Shown here: piece by piece, positions 1 through 6,017 of the stretch
Layout of the letters: every line of letters begins with the position of its first letter
How positions within the stretch are numbered: position 1 is the stretch's first letter
Source of the DNA: Desulfobacteraceae bacterium
GTDB taxonomy: Bacteria > Desulfobacterota > DSM-4660 > Desulfatiglandales > JALVMZ01
Assembly: GCA_027032655.1 (NCBI GenBank)
Contig: JALVMZ010000050.1
Span: forward strand, 1-7,354
Direction of reading: 5' to 3'
DNA: 7,354 nucleotides
The notes under the pieces: model-generated
Told to the model about the DNA's origin: nothing
The model's database searches: none
The model's input: only the letters and a program-made list of their open reading frames with translations
Made by a program: the position numbers and the translations under genes

Positions 1-2
1 TT

Positions 3-170
3 TTAAAACTTAAGAGATACCTTAATCGAAGAATAATAAAGATACTTGAGCTCAATCCATGGGTTAAGAGGAAGAAAGTTCTAAAAGGTATTAGATTGAT
101 AGAATCAATAATATATATGAATGGGTCAGATTATGGACTCAAGGGTAAATTGAAAAACAAGAACTTATAA
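3..170 (+). CDS. C-terminal end of an unidentified protein (partial, enters from left edge)
   Basis: One frame is open from the left edge to a TAA at 168-170, giving 55 residues, while the other two forward frames stop within the first 12 bases. The visible tail is rich in Lys, Ile and Leu, with segments such as LELNPWVKRKKVLKGIR and YMNGSDYGLKGKLKNKNL. That fits the basic end of an AT-rich bacterial protein. A short hydrophobic stretch followed by a basic tail is seen at the end of some glycosyltransferases, but this is only a resemblance and I do not assign a family. The start and any domain lie outside the window. A chance open frame of this length is possible in such DNA. A plausible terminator lies about 75 bases downstream, which supports a gene ending here. 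Confidence 0.5.
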   Translation, partial: LKLKRYLNRRIIKILELNPWVKRKKVLKGIRLIESIIYMNGSDYGLKGKLKNKNL

Positions 171-244
171 TGAAAGCGATGGAGAGAATAAAACACAAGG
201 GGCATCAGAATAGGTAGTGATATTTTACATAAAATCTGTTCCAT

Positions 245-283
245 TACCCCGGGAAATATGAATCCCAGAGGGGGGGTATTTTT
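245..283 (+). terminator. Possible rho-independent terminator
   Basis: TACCCC (245-250) pairs with GGGGTA (273-278). Inside it, GGGA (251-254) pairs with TCCC (263-266) around an 8-base loop, leaving a one-sided bulge at 267-272. The stem is followed directly by five T residues (279-283). This fits an intrinsic terminator for the gene ending at 170. The large bulge and the 75-base distance lower confidence. Confidence 0.4.
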
Positions 284-298
284 AATTTCAATGTGAGT

Positions 299-348
299 CC
301 CGAAGCATCTCATGAGATCCTTCGGGTGTCTTTCAGACACCTCAGGAT
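299..348. repeat. Near-perfect 28-bp palindrome overlapping a second hairpin (REP-like element)
   Basis: Bases 299-326 form a palindrome centred on CATG at 311-314, with only one mismatched pair (positions 306 and 319) across 28 bp. It overlaps a second hairpin: GGTGTC (325-330) pairs with GACACC (336-341) around a 5-base loop, and beyond a small internal loop ATCCT (317-321) pairs with AGGAT (344-348). The two structures share bases 317-326, so they are mutually exclusive. The element looks like the short dispersed intergenic palindromes found in many copies in some bacterial genomes. Copy number in this genome cannot be seen from one window. Confidence 0.65.
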
Positions 349-480
349 GACGAAAACAACTATACCGACACCCTCAGGATGACAAAAACAATTATAACGA
401 TAACCTCAGGATGACCAAAATAATTATATCGACCCCCCACAGGATAACTAAAATAACTATATCGACACCGTCAGGATAAC
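341..480. repeat. Imperfect 32-bp tandem repeat, about 4.3 copies
   Basis: Units start at 341, 373, 405 and 437, with a partial fifth copy at about 470-480. The first three are exactly 32 bases; the fourth is about 33. Each begins with a form of CTCAGGATGAC, followed by an A-rich run and an ATAnCGAnnCC tail. Divergence increases to the right, where the motif becomes CAGGATAAC. The units are adjacent with no unique spacers, so this is a tandem array and not a CRISPR. The first unit is also the right arm of the hairpin at 317-348, which suggests the array grew from that palindromic element. Confidence 0.75.
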
Positions 481-750
481 AGATGGAATATGAATCATTT
501 CTGCATAGCTCTCAGTTGGGGATAATATAACAGGATTTTAAGAAATAATCTAAATGTTTTTTTTTCAGGTCTATTTCTTATATCTATAGGATGAAGAATG
601 CAATACGAAGGGTTTGGTTAAGTATCATATGAATGTGATAATTTTAAATATTATTGATTAATTAGATTCTTTTTGCTATTTAGCCTGGAGATTTAAAAGG
701 TCAGGGGGTAATGGAGATACTGAAAAGTTTTATAAATTACCTGATTTATT
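481..750. other. Intergenic stretch without a recognisable gene
   Basis: This AT-rich stretch upstream of the gene at 766 holds only very short open frames on either strand. It has a run of nine T residues near 558-566, but no hairpin in front of it that would make a convincing terminator. A TTGATT at 654-659 has only a poor partner (TATTTA at 677-682) at 17-base spacing, so no promoter is called. I see no tRNA and no riboswitch that I recognise. Confidence 0.5.
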
Positions 751-752
751 AG

Positions 753-760
753 AAAGGAGT
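753..760 (+). promoter_or_regulatory. Shine-Dalgarno sequence deciding the start at 766
   Basis: AAAGGAGT at 753-760 lies five bases before the ATG at 766 and is close to the ideal anti-16S complement. It argues that translation starts at 766 even though the Tat signal begins only at codon 153. No comparable site precedes the internal ATG at 1222. Confidence 0.75.
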
Positions 761-765
761 CTTTT

Positions 766-1806
766 ATGCCAGGTTCAGGAAGGGATGTAAGGGCTGTTCA
801 ACAATCAGCCGCAATGAAAGACTATGGTAAAAGACACAGGCCCGGGAAGATAGAAAAGCATATTATGACTCTTTCAAGACGGAGCCGGATTTATGCAATG
901 AAACAGAATTTTTTGATAAATGAGATGCGTAATACTCTTAGAAGATATCTCTTCAGGTATTATTCAGAAATGGAGCTTAGGACTAAAAAGCTCATACAAA
1001 AGATAATAAGATCAATGGAGAGGTATTTATTAAAGCACAGGACTATTATTTCAACCAATCAATCTGAAACCTGTGGATGTGGTTCCATTGGGATGACATC
1101 AAGTGTTGAGGGTGGAAGAGCTCCACCGGTTACAATAGAAAAGGGCAGGATTTCAAATGATAAGCTGAGTTATTTCTTCTCTTCCAATATAAGGATTGAT
1201 GCACTGCTGCAGAACGACGAAATGAGCAGAAGGGGCTTTTTAAATGAAGCACTCAAAGGCTTGGCTGCAATAGTAGCAGGCAGTGCAGTACTCAATTATC
1301 TCAGCAAAGCACTGGCACAGCCAGATGAAAATACACAGCCAGATGCAAATATAAGCTATCCCATGCCTCCTGATTCTGTTCTTGAGCAATACATGCACCA
1401 GCCGGTTGAAAAAACCCTTGAAGGCACTGGCGTTGTCTATGTGAATGATTACAACTATGAGCAGGAAGTCCTCAATGCAGACAGGCCGGTGATGGTGTTG
1501 TTCTATGCTAATGATGCTGGTTCAAAGGGTTTGGCAGCACTTGTGAAAGTCTTAAATGAACGGTTCCCTCAAATCAAAGTTTGTGCTTATAAAGAAACTG
1601 ACAGAGATTATATTACTCCACAAGAATTTGAAGCATTAAAAGAAAAATACCCTTTGAAAGATTCACCTTCTATCCTGTTCTATGATAATGATAACGGGAA
1701 GATGGAACTTCAAGCTGAACTCCCAAGAGGCCCACCTGATATAAAAGAATTAAAAAGGCTTATTAGAGCATGCTATGATTATATACCAAAAAAGATTCTT
1801 GACTAA
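766..1806 (+). CDS. Tat-signal protein with long basic N-terminal extension and CXXC-less thioredoxin-like domain
   Basis: The protein has 346 residues in three parts. Residues 1-152 are polar and strongly basic, with probable amphipathic helices at about 45-95 and a CGC pair at 103-105. Residues 153-184 are a textbook twin-arginine signal: SRRGFL at 154-159, a hydrophobic stretch to about 178, and ALA at 182-184 as a likely cleavage site. Residues 222-340 follow the thioredoxin pattern: VVYVND strand, PVMVLFYAND strand, helix, QIKVCAYKE strand, then SPSILFY with the expected cis-proline at 301. The usual WCxxC site is replaced by ANDAGS (248-253), so disulfide exchange chemistry is unlikely; a binding or chaperone-like role outside the membrane is inferred. 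The strong SD supports the 766 start; an internal start at 1222 would give a normal Tat precursor of 194 residues but has no SD. The next gene starts 44 bases downstream. Confidence 0.8.
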   Translation: MPGSGRDVRAVQQSAAMKDYGKRHRPGKIEKHIMTLSRRSRIYAMKQNFLINEMRNTLRRYLFRYYSEMELRTKKLIQKIIRSMERYLLKHRTIISTNQSETCGCGSIGMTSSVEGGRAPPVTIEKGRISNDKLSYFFSSNIRIDALLQNDEMSRRGFLNEALKGLAAIVAGSAVLNYLSKALAQPDENTQPDANISYPMPPDSVLEQYMHQPVEKTLEGTGVVYVNDYNYEQEVLNADRPVMVLFYANDAGSKGLAALVKVLNERFPQIKVCAYKETDRDYITPQEFEALKEKYPLKDSPSILFYDNDNGKMELQAELPRGPPDIKELKRLIRACYDYIPKKILD

Positions 1807-1814
1807 TGAAAAAA

Positions 1815-1822
1815 TATATATA
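1815..1822 (+). promoter_or_regulatory. Possible archaeal-type TATA box before the secreted-protein gene
   Basis: TATATATA at 1815-1822 is preceded by six A residues at 1809-1814, resembling a purine-rich BRE plus TATA box. Its centre lies about 32 bases before the ATG at 1851, so archaeal spacing would place the transcript start around 1845 and give an almost leaderless mRNA. There is no SD before 1851, which fits that reading. In AT-rich intergenic DNA such a match can arise by chance, and it could also serve as a bacterial -10 element. Confidence 0.3.
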
Positions 1823-1850
1823 GTAATCTAATACTTAACTAAATCTTAAG

Positions 1851-3503
1851 ATGAATTGTAAAATATCAGTCTTTTTTGTCCTGTTTCTATTTGTGATTCC
1901 CTATCTTTTTGTTGCAGGTGGTAAGGATACAATAGGTAGTGGCAGCTCAGTCACAAATGTCAAAACCCCGAACGATCAAGAACCAATCACCTCAGAGCAG
2001 GATTCAGCACTGCAAAAAAATGGCATAGGTCTTCTTCCCTCAACCACAGCATATAACTGCGGTGGTGAGATTTGTATTGAGAGAGGGGGATTTGACAAGA
2101 AGACAAAATATAAAAACATCAGGGTTAGGGGTACTAATATCAGGATGAACACAAACGGCTCTGTTGAGAGCTGGGACAGCCTAGTTATCAATGATTATAT
2201 TTTTCTCGGCAGGGGCAGGGGTTTTACAGCGAATGAAGCAGGGGATTTCTTTGTCAGGGAGACAGAGAGCTATTCAGACAGCATACGCAAGGTTGTAGAT
2301 GCCAGAGACATCGGCATCTCTGCCAGTGATTTCTGGCTCAGGAGCGCTGGCGCAGTGCAGGAGAACAACGCAGTGCTTGCAGATGTCAGAAGCTATCATT
2401 CATCGCAGCTTGAGTTCAGCGTGAGCTCTGCAAAGAGCATATCCATATCAGGCAGGAGCCAGAACTTTCTGTTCAGCAACATTGCTGATTCGCGCTTCGT
2501 GCTTGACACTGGCAGAAGCCTGAAAGAGTTCAGTGTCAGCTCAGCTGCGCAGGGCAATGTGTTTGAGCTTCCGCCCGGCGTCACTATCATCGCTGACAAA
2601 GGCGAGGATTTCAAGGCAGAGCTTGGCAGGAGCAGAGACGGCAGTGCTCTTGCCACTGTAACAAGCTCTGACAGCATTGACATTATCAGCACAGCTGTTC
2701 CTGAAAACCAGAGCATCCACCTTGTCCTTAACCAGCTCTTCACAAACTCAAGCTATCTTAACGAAAGCCCGCTCAACACCAGCGTCATTGCCGGGCTGAA
2801 AAACAGGACAACGCAGGCGCTGGACAGTTATCTTTCAGGGCTTGTGCCGGGCAACAGCACAGTGCTGCTGAGCGAAGACGGCGCTGTTCTTGCAAGGCTT
2901 GCGCCGGACAGCAGGTTCATCAGCTACAACAGCCGGTCAGTGCCGTTCAGTGTCTATGTGCCGCGGTTTGCTGGTGCGCTTGCAAAGAACAACAGCTATG
3001 TCTTCAGCATATATTTCGCAGCCTCTGCGGAGCGAAACTGCAGCCAGTGCATGGTGATTGACTATGACAGCAGCAGCATATATGCGAACGGAATCTTTGA
3101 GTATGAAATGCTCGGTTCAGATAACAGGAACTTTGTTGATGTCATCCAGTCATATTCAGCAGACAACCGCTTTGCAATAAAGCTTGCTCCAGAGCAGAAC
3201 AAAATAGCATATATAAACTACACAGGCTATCTTGCTTATTTCAAATCAGGCGCGTTTGTAATAAAGAAACAGGCAGCTCAGAACTATTTCAGGTTCGCGC
3301 AGCAGAACATACCCTATTATATTTCCAGACTCGGCAATATACAGATAAGCGATTCCGGTGTGCTGCTTGAAAAAACAGCGAACAGTGCAATGCTGCTCTA
3401 TGACACAAGCAAAGAGCAGGGCACGGAATTCATGAAAAAATGGGCATGGATAATGCAGCATGCTGCAGAGCTTGCGCAGCGGCTCGGGATTACGGGCAGA
3501 TAA
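1851..3503 (+). CDS. Large secreted or surface protein of unknown function, DPANN-archaeal-like
   Basis: The 550-residue protein starts with a signal peptide or signal anchor (Lys4, hydrophobic 5-22, small residues 22-24). The rest is polar and beta-rich, with no further membrane segment. I count about ten N-x-S/T sequons (for example NGS at 102, NQS at 286, four between 299 and 320, NST at 335, NYT at 456). Cysteine pairs lie at 70/75 and 397/400 (CSQC). Residues 186-240 show strand-like repeats, with EFSVSSA at 188-194 and again at 226-232. The style resembles large uncharacterised exported proteins of Woesearchaeota-type genomes; this is recognition by style, not a named family. No SD is visible. 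The next gene starts five bases after the stop, so the two are almost certainly co-transcribed. GC is low in the first 250-300 bases (33% at 1861, 37% at 2101) and then rises sharply. Function unknown. Confidence 0.75.
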   Translation: MNCKISVFFVLFLFVIPYLFVAGGKDTIGSGSSVTNVKTPNDQEPITSEQDSALQKNGIGLLPSTTAYNCGGEICIERGGFDKKTKYKNIRVRGTNIRMNTNGSVESWDSLVINDYIFLGRGRGFTANEAGDFFVRETESYSDSIRKVVDARDIGISASDFWLRSAGAVQENNAVLADVRSYHSSQLEFSVSSAKSISISGRSQNFLFSNIADSRFVLDTGRSLKEFSVSSAAQGNVFELPPGVTIIADKGEDFKAELGRSRDGSALATVTSSDSIDIISTAVPENQSIHLVLNQLFTNSSYLNESPLNTSVIAGLKNRTTQALDSYLSGLVPGNSTVLLSEDGAVLARLAPDSRFISYNSRSVPFSVYVPRFAGALAKNNSYVFSIYFAASAERNCSQCMVIDYDSSSIYANGIFEYEMLGSDNRNFVDVIQSYSADNRFAIKLAPEQNKIAYINYTGYLAYFKSGAFVIKKQAAQNYFRFAQQNIPYYISRLGNIQISDSGVLLEKTANSAMLLYDTSKEQGTEFMKKWAWIMQHAAELAQRLGITGR

Positions 3504-3508
3504 AAAAA

Positions 3509-4258
3509 ATGGAACAACCCTGTCGCAAAAGGAAAAGAGCATTTATGCCAGTGACTTTTTTTATTATAATAGGCATAATCCTGTTCGTCTTTGCATTTCT
3601 ATACCTGATAGTGCAGGGATACAACACACCGGGAAGCTATTTCTATAAACTCAGGAGCCAGCAGACAGACCTTGAAGTCGGCATACAGAACTGTCTTGGA
3701 AACCTGATAGAGAACTGGCTCTTTGTCTTCGGAGCGCATTCCGGCAGACCCGAAGCAGACAATGCAAGAGTGCTTTTGTCAGGGGACATGACAGCGCAGC
3801 TGCCCGATCCGAGCAGCGCGCAGCACGACCTTGCAGTCTTTCTCAGCAGTCATGTAGCAGACTGCCTGGACAGTGACGACTATCCCAGCCATAATCTGAC
3901 AATATACGAGCCCGGCTTTAAGATCAGTTTTATGCTGCTGAAAACAGCAGCAGCCTATGAAAAGCTCTATCTTGACCAGAAAGACACAGGCACAGGAACA
4001 AGCGGAAGCAGCTTTACAGTGGATAGAAGCCCTAAAATCGCGCTGCAGCAGCTTCCCAGGATTCTTGCTGACAGAAAAAGCACCGGCTGGATAAACAGCG
4101 TCAGCCATTACAACAGTGTTCTTCTTCAGGGCGCAAAAAAGGACAACACAGAATACTGGCTCATTGACAGCATAGCCAGGGGTTCGCTTGACTTTCGTCT
4201 CAGAAACCTGGCAAACAGTGCTGCTGAATTTGACCTTGCTTATCTTGTTCAGGACTGA
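3509..4258 (+). CDS. Single-pass membrane-anchored protein of unknown function, DPANN-archaeal-like
   Basis: Starting at 3509 the product has 249 residues: a basic leader (RKRKR at 6-10), one membrane helix at about 14-36 containing FIIIGIIL, and a large polar part that should face outside. Residues 55-79 (LEVGIQNCLGN followed by LIENWLFVFGAHSG) match the layout of a family I know from Woesearchaeota-like genomes, in which a FIIIG membrane helix is followed by an E/Q-x-CL helix and a G-x-x-GG-like turn. Function is unknown there too. Residues 120-235 hold no motif I recognise. I prefer 3509 because it lies five bases after the preceding stop and gives the compact basic-plus-helix start; the ATG at 3545 is a possible alternative with a weak AAAGGAA upstream. 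The 3' end overlaps the convergent ATPase gene by 10 bases. Probably acts at the membrane with the product of 1851-3503. Confidence 0.75.
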   Translation: MEQPCRKRKRAFMPVTFFIIIGIILFVFAFLYLIVQGYNTPGSYFYKLRSQQTDLEVGIQNCLGNLIENWLFVFGAHSGRPEADNARVLLSGDMTAQLPDPSSAQHDLAVFLSSHVADCLDSDDYPSHNLTIYEPGFKISFMLLKTAAAYEKLYLDQKDTGTGTSGSSFTVDRSPKIALQQLPRILADRKSTGWINSVSHYNSVLLQGAKKDNTEYWLIDSIARGSLDFRLRNLANSAAEFDLAYLVQD

Positions 4259-5559
4259 GGCTTCTGTCTGCGCAGTATCTTCTCCATATCTGCACTGTCA
4301 AAGCACCACACCCTTGAACCCTGAAAGCCTGTTATGCGTTTGCTGAAACTCTTTGCAAATATGGCATAGCTGTGTTTTGCCCGGCAGTCTATAAAACCGA
4401 GCTCTTCTGCGAGCTTTGCTGCAATCTCCTCTGCATTGACCCTGCTCTGCCATTTGCATTCTGCAGCAAGAAGCTCTGCCCTGTCTTCATTCATCGCGAG
4501 AATGTCCAGCTCCCTGTCTTTCTGCCACCATCTGCCTATCTTTGTATAGCTGAAGAAATATCTCACGAACTCCCTGCAGACATGCTCAAAAACATAGCCG
4601 AGGTAACTGTTGAAATTCTTCCTGAAATTGTTTATTGCATTGTCACAGAACATCGAGTCTATCTCGTCTTCATAGGGATAAACAAACCTGAACCAGAACC
4701 TGAAATACAGGTCATCAATTTCGTATTTGCCCTTGTGCCTGCCCATTAGTGGCTTCAGTCTCTTTATTATCTTCAGTCTTCTGAGTTTCTGTATATAGAA
4801 AGGCAGGCTTGAAAACTCTATGCCTGTGAAATTTTTTATCTCGCTTAACTTGTTCTTGCCTGAGCTTATGGCTTCCATAATAGTGAAATACCTCTCCGGC
4901 TCTCTCAGCTCTTCTTCTAACAGCTTTCTTGCATCATAAAACAGGAATCCCTGCATCATCATGCTGCTGATTATCTGTTTTTCAGGCGGCTGTTTTTTGT
5001 TGAAGAATTCAAGGTAGCGGGGCACACCGCCGACTGATGCGTAAATCTTCAATATGCTCTCAAAATCAAAACCTCTGAACCACTCAAACAGATCCCTGAA
5101 TCCCAGCGGAAGCAGGTGCAGAATCCTGTCTGTTCTTCCGTACAGGGGGCTGCGCTGGGCAAGGAATGAGTTCTCCATCAGAGAGATTGACGAACCTGTC
5201 AAAATGAGCTTTTTCTTTGTTATTCTGTCAATTATCTCCTGGAACTCTGCCAGGATGCCGCGAGCTATCAGATAACCGAACTCGTCAATTGCAACAATCT
5301 CTGTCTCTTTCCTTGTATTCAGAAATTCAAACATCTGTCTGTAGCTCTTAAAGCGCAGGCCCGGCACACTGTAAGCCCTGGACAGCTCATCAGAGAATCT
5401 TCTGAGGTTGGTGTCAAGCCCTTTATTAATGGCTAACAAATACACTGCCCGCCTGCTTTTCAGTTTTTCTTTAAGAAGCTCCCTGATAAACCTTGTTTTG
5501 CCTATGCGCCTTCTGCCGAATACAACATTGACTCTGCCCAGTCTTGAAAATGCTTTCAT
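4249..5559 (-). CDS. Archaeal-type AAA ATPase with DUF234 nuclease-like C-terminal domain
   Basis: The 436-residue protein shows the full set of marks of the ATPase_2/DUF234 family. They are Walker A GRRRIGKT (15-22), Walker B EIVAIDEFGYL (87-97), sensor-like LILTGSSIS (118-126), PLYGRTDRI (138-146), VGGVPRYLE (176-184), a winged-helix region (about 225-271) and YEIDDLYFRFWFRF (279-292). The C-terminal part has a PD-(D/E)XK-like layout: Glu325 in the VFEHVCREFV helix, GRWW (342-345), Asp352 in ELDIL, and Glu367-Cys-Lys369. These residues make nuclease activity possible but do not prove it. The family is abundant in archaea, also occurs in bacteria, often sits in accessory DNA, and has no settled role. 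The start looks short: relatives usually have a F-V/I-x-R-E-x-E-L motif before the P-loop. Here the frame continues upstream as LINEE before ATG 5559, without an upstream ATG, GTG or TTG before a stop. There is no clear SD. Confidence 0.88.
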   Translation of the reverse strand: MKAFSRLGRVNVVFGRRRIGKTRFIRELLKEKLKSRRAVYLLAINKGLDTNLRRFSDELSRAYSVPGLRFKSYRQMFEFLNTRKETEIVAIDEFGYLIARGILAEFQEIIDRITKKKLILTGSSISLMENSFLAQRSPLYGRTDRILHLLPLGFRDLFEWFRGFDFESILKIYASVGGVPRYLEFFNKKQPPEKQIISSMMMQGFLFYDARKLLEEELREPERYFTIMEAISSGKNKLSEIKNFTGIEFSSLPFYIQKLRRLKIIKRLKPLMGRHKGKYEIDDLYFRFWFRFVYPYEDEIDSMFCDNAINNFRKNFNSYLGYVFEHVCREFVRYFFSYTKIGRWWQKDRELDILAMNEDRAELLAAECKWQSRVNAEEIAAKLAEELGFIDCRAKHSYAIFAKSFSKRITGFQGSRVWCFDSADMEKILRRQKPQS

Positions 5560-5565
5560 TTCTTC

Positions 5566-5600
5566 ATTGATTAAAGTCTTGCATGACAGACTTAATCAAT
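5566..5600. repeat. Bulged inverted repeat in the leader of the ATPase gene
   Basis: ATTGATTAAAGTCT (5566-5579) and AGACTTAATCAAT (5588-5600) are inverted copies, identical except for one extra A in the left arm, around an 8-base spacer TGCATGAC. The repeat ends six bases upstream of the ATPase start codon (5557-5559, minus strand) and lies on the boundary between GC-rich and AT-rich DNA. It could be an operator, an mRNA hairpin limiting translation of the ATPase, or a trace of a recombination end. Confidence 0.7.
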
Positions 5601-5622
5601 TACCGAGATTATTATGCTGTAT

Positions 5623-5641
5623 ATGGGAAATTATTCCCCAT
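5623..5641. repeat. Short inverted repeat upstream of the ATPase gene
   Basis: ATGGGAA (5623-5629) and TTCCCCAT (5634-5641) are inverted copies with one extra base in the right arm, around a 4-base loop ATTA. It lies 22 bases upstream (on the minus strand) of the larger repeat at 5566-5600 and also carries a single-base bulge. There is no T-run to make it a terminator on either strand. Confidence 0.45.
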
Positions 5642-5720
5642 TGAAATATTGATGTCATATTAAATACCATCTGCAAATATTTGTTTTAGAGTCAGGTTAA
5701 ATCCCTTTTATAATAACTCC

Positions 5721-5749
5721 TTGATTTTTAATTCTGTATTATTTATATT
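5721..5749 (+). promoter_or_regulatory. Sigma70-type promoter for the toxin-antitoxin operon
   Basis: TTGATT (5721-5726, four of six matches to TTGACA) and TATATT (5744-5749, five of six matches to TATAAT) are separated by exactly 17 bases. Transcription would start near 5756 and give a leader of about 25 bases carrying the SD. This is the best bacterial promoter in the window. AbrB-type antitoxins usually repress their own promoter, so this is the likely binding region, though I see no clear operator dyad within it. Confidence 0.6.
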
Positions 5750-5780
5750 CAAAAGTAAGAATTAGATAAAGGAGTAAGGA

Positions 5781-6017
5781 ATGGAATTTCTGGTAAAGAT
5801 TACTTCTAAAGGTCAGGTTACTATCCCCAAAAAGGTAAGGGATGTGCTTAAATCAGATATTATCTGTTTTAAGATGGAGGATGGAAAGGTGATTCTGGAA
5901 CCCATGAGGGATGTTAAAGGAGCTTTAAAGAGATATGCAAAAAGAGGGCTTTCCTATGAACAGGAAAGGGAGACTGCATGGAAAAGGGTGGGAGAAGAAT
6001 ATATTGATATTTCCTGA
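5781..6017 (+). CDS. vapB: AbrB/MazE-type antitoxin
   Basis: The 78-residue protein begins with a classic SpoVT-AbrB swapped-hairpin DNA-binding domain: TSKGQVTIPKKVRDVL at residues 8-23, then the KMEDGKVILEP strand pair. The C-terminal tail (about 44-78, amphipathic with RGLSYEQERETAWKRVGEEY) is the kind of segment that wraps around a PIN toxin and blocks its active site. AAAGGAG (5768-5774) lies six bases before the ATG, and a sigma70-type promoter lies further upstream. The last 14 bases overlap the proposed toxin start, so translation of the two is probably coupled. Expected role: neutralise the VapC-like ribonuclease and, together with it, repress the operon. Family assignment is secure; the symbol follows the convention for PIN-partnered antitoxins. 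Confidence 0.9.
   Translation: MEFLVKITSKGQVTIPKKVRDVLKSDIICFKMEDGKVILEPMRDVKGALKRYAKRGLSYEQERETAWKRVGEEYIDIS

Noticed and set aside
131..340. 69-codon minus-strand frame across the repeat island
   Set aside because: It reads through the terminator-like stem and the palindrome, has no SD, and looks like chance coding of the repeat.
341..480. CRISPR-like array
   Set aside because: The 32-base units are directly adjacent with no unique spacers and diverge along their whole length, so this is a simple tandem repeat. No cas gene is present.
739..779. Hairpin around the SD of the gene at 766, analogous to that at 6566-6592
   Set aside because: Only two competing 5-bp pairings (ACCTG with CAGGT, or CCTGA with TCAGG) with loops of about 26-30 bases are possible, too weak to call.
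1834..1850. CTTAA/TTAAG inverted repeat before 1851 as a left-hand match to the repeat at 5566-5600
   Set aside because: The arms are only 5 bp and do not share a convincing sequence with the right-hand repeat, so they do not define island ends.
2396..2743. 115-codon minus-strand frame inside the secreted-protein gene
   Set aside because: It is the antisense shadow of a GC-rich gene with serine- and leucine-heavy composition and no start signals. The frames at 1976-2191, 3246-3542, 3779-4108 and 4372-4749 are rejected for the same reason.
3440..3508. Longer N-terminus for the membrane protein, starting at ATG 3440
   Set aside because: The extra 23 residues (Cys- and Ala-rich) are read from within the end of the previous gene in another frame and lack an SD. 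The start at 3509 gives a normal basic leader before the membrane helix.
5935..6003. Longer VapC starting at ATG 5935 or 5956
   Set aside because: These extra residues are out-of-frame readings of the antitoxin gene. The PIN domain begins right after TTG 6004, which has a well-placed GGAG.
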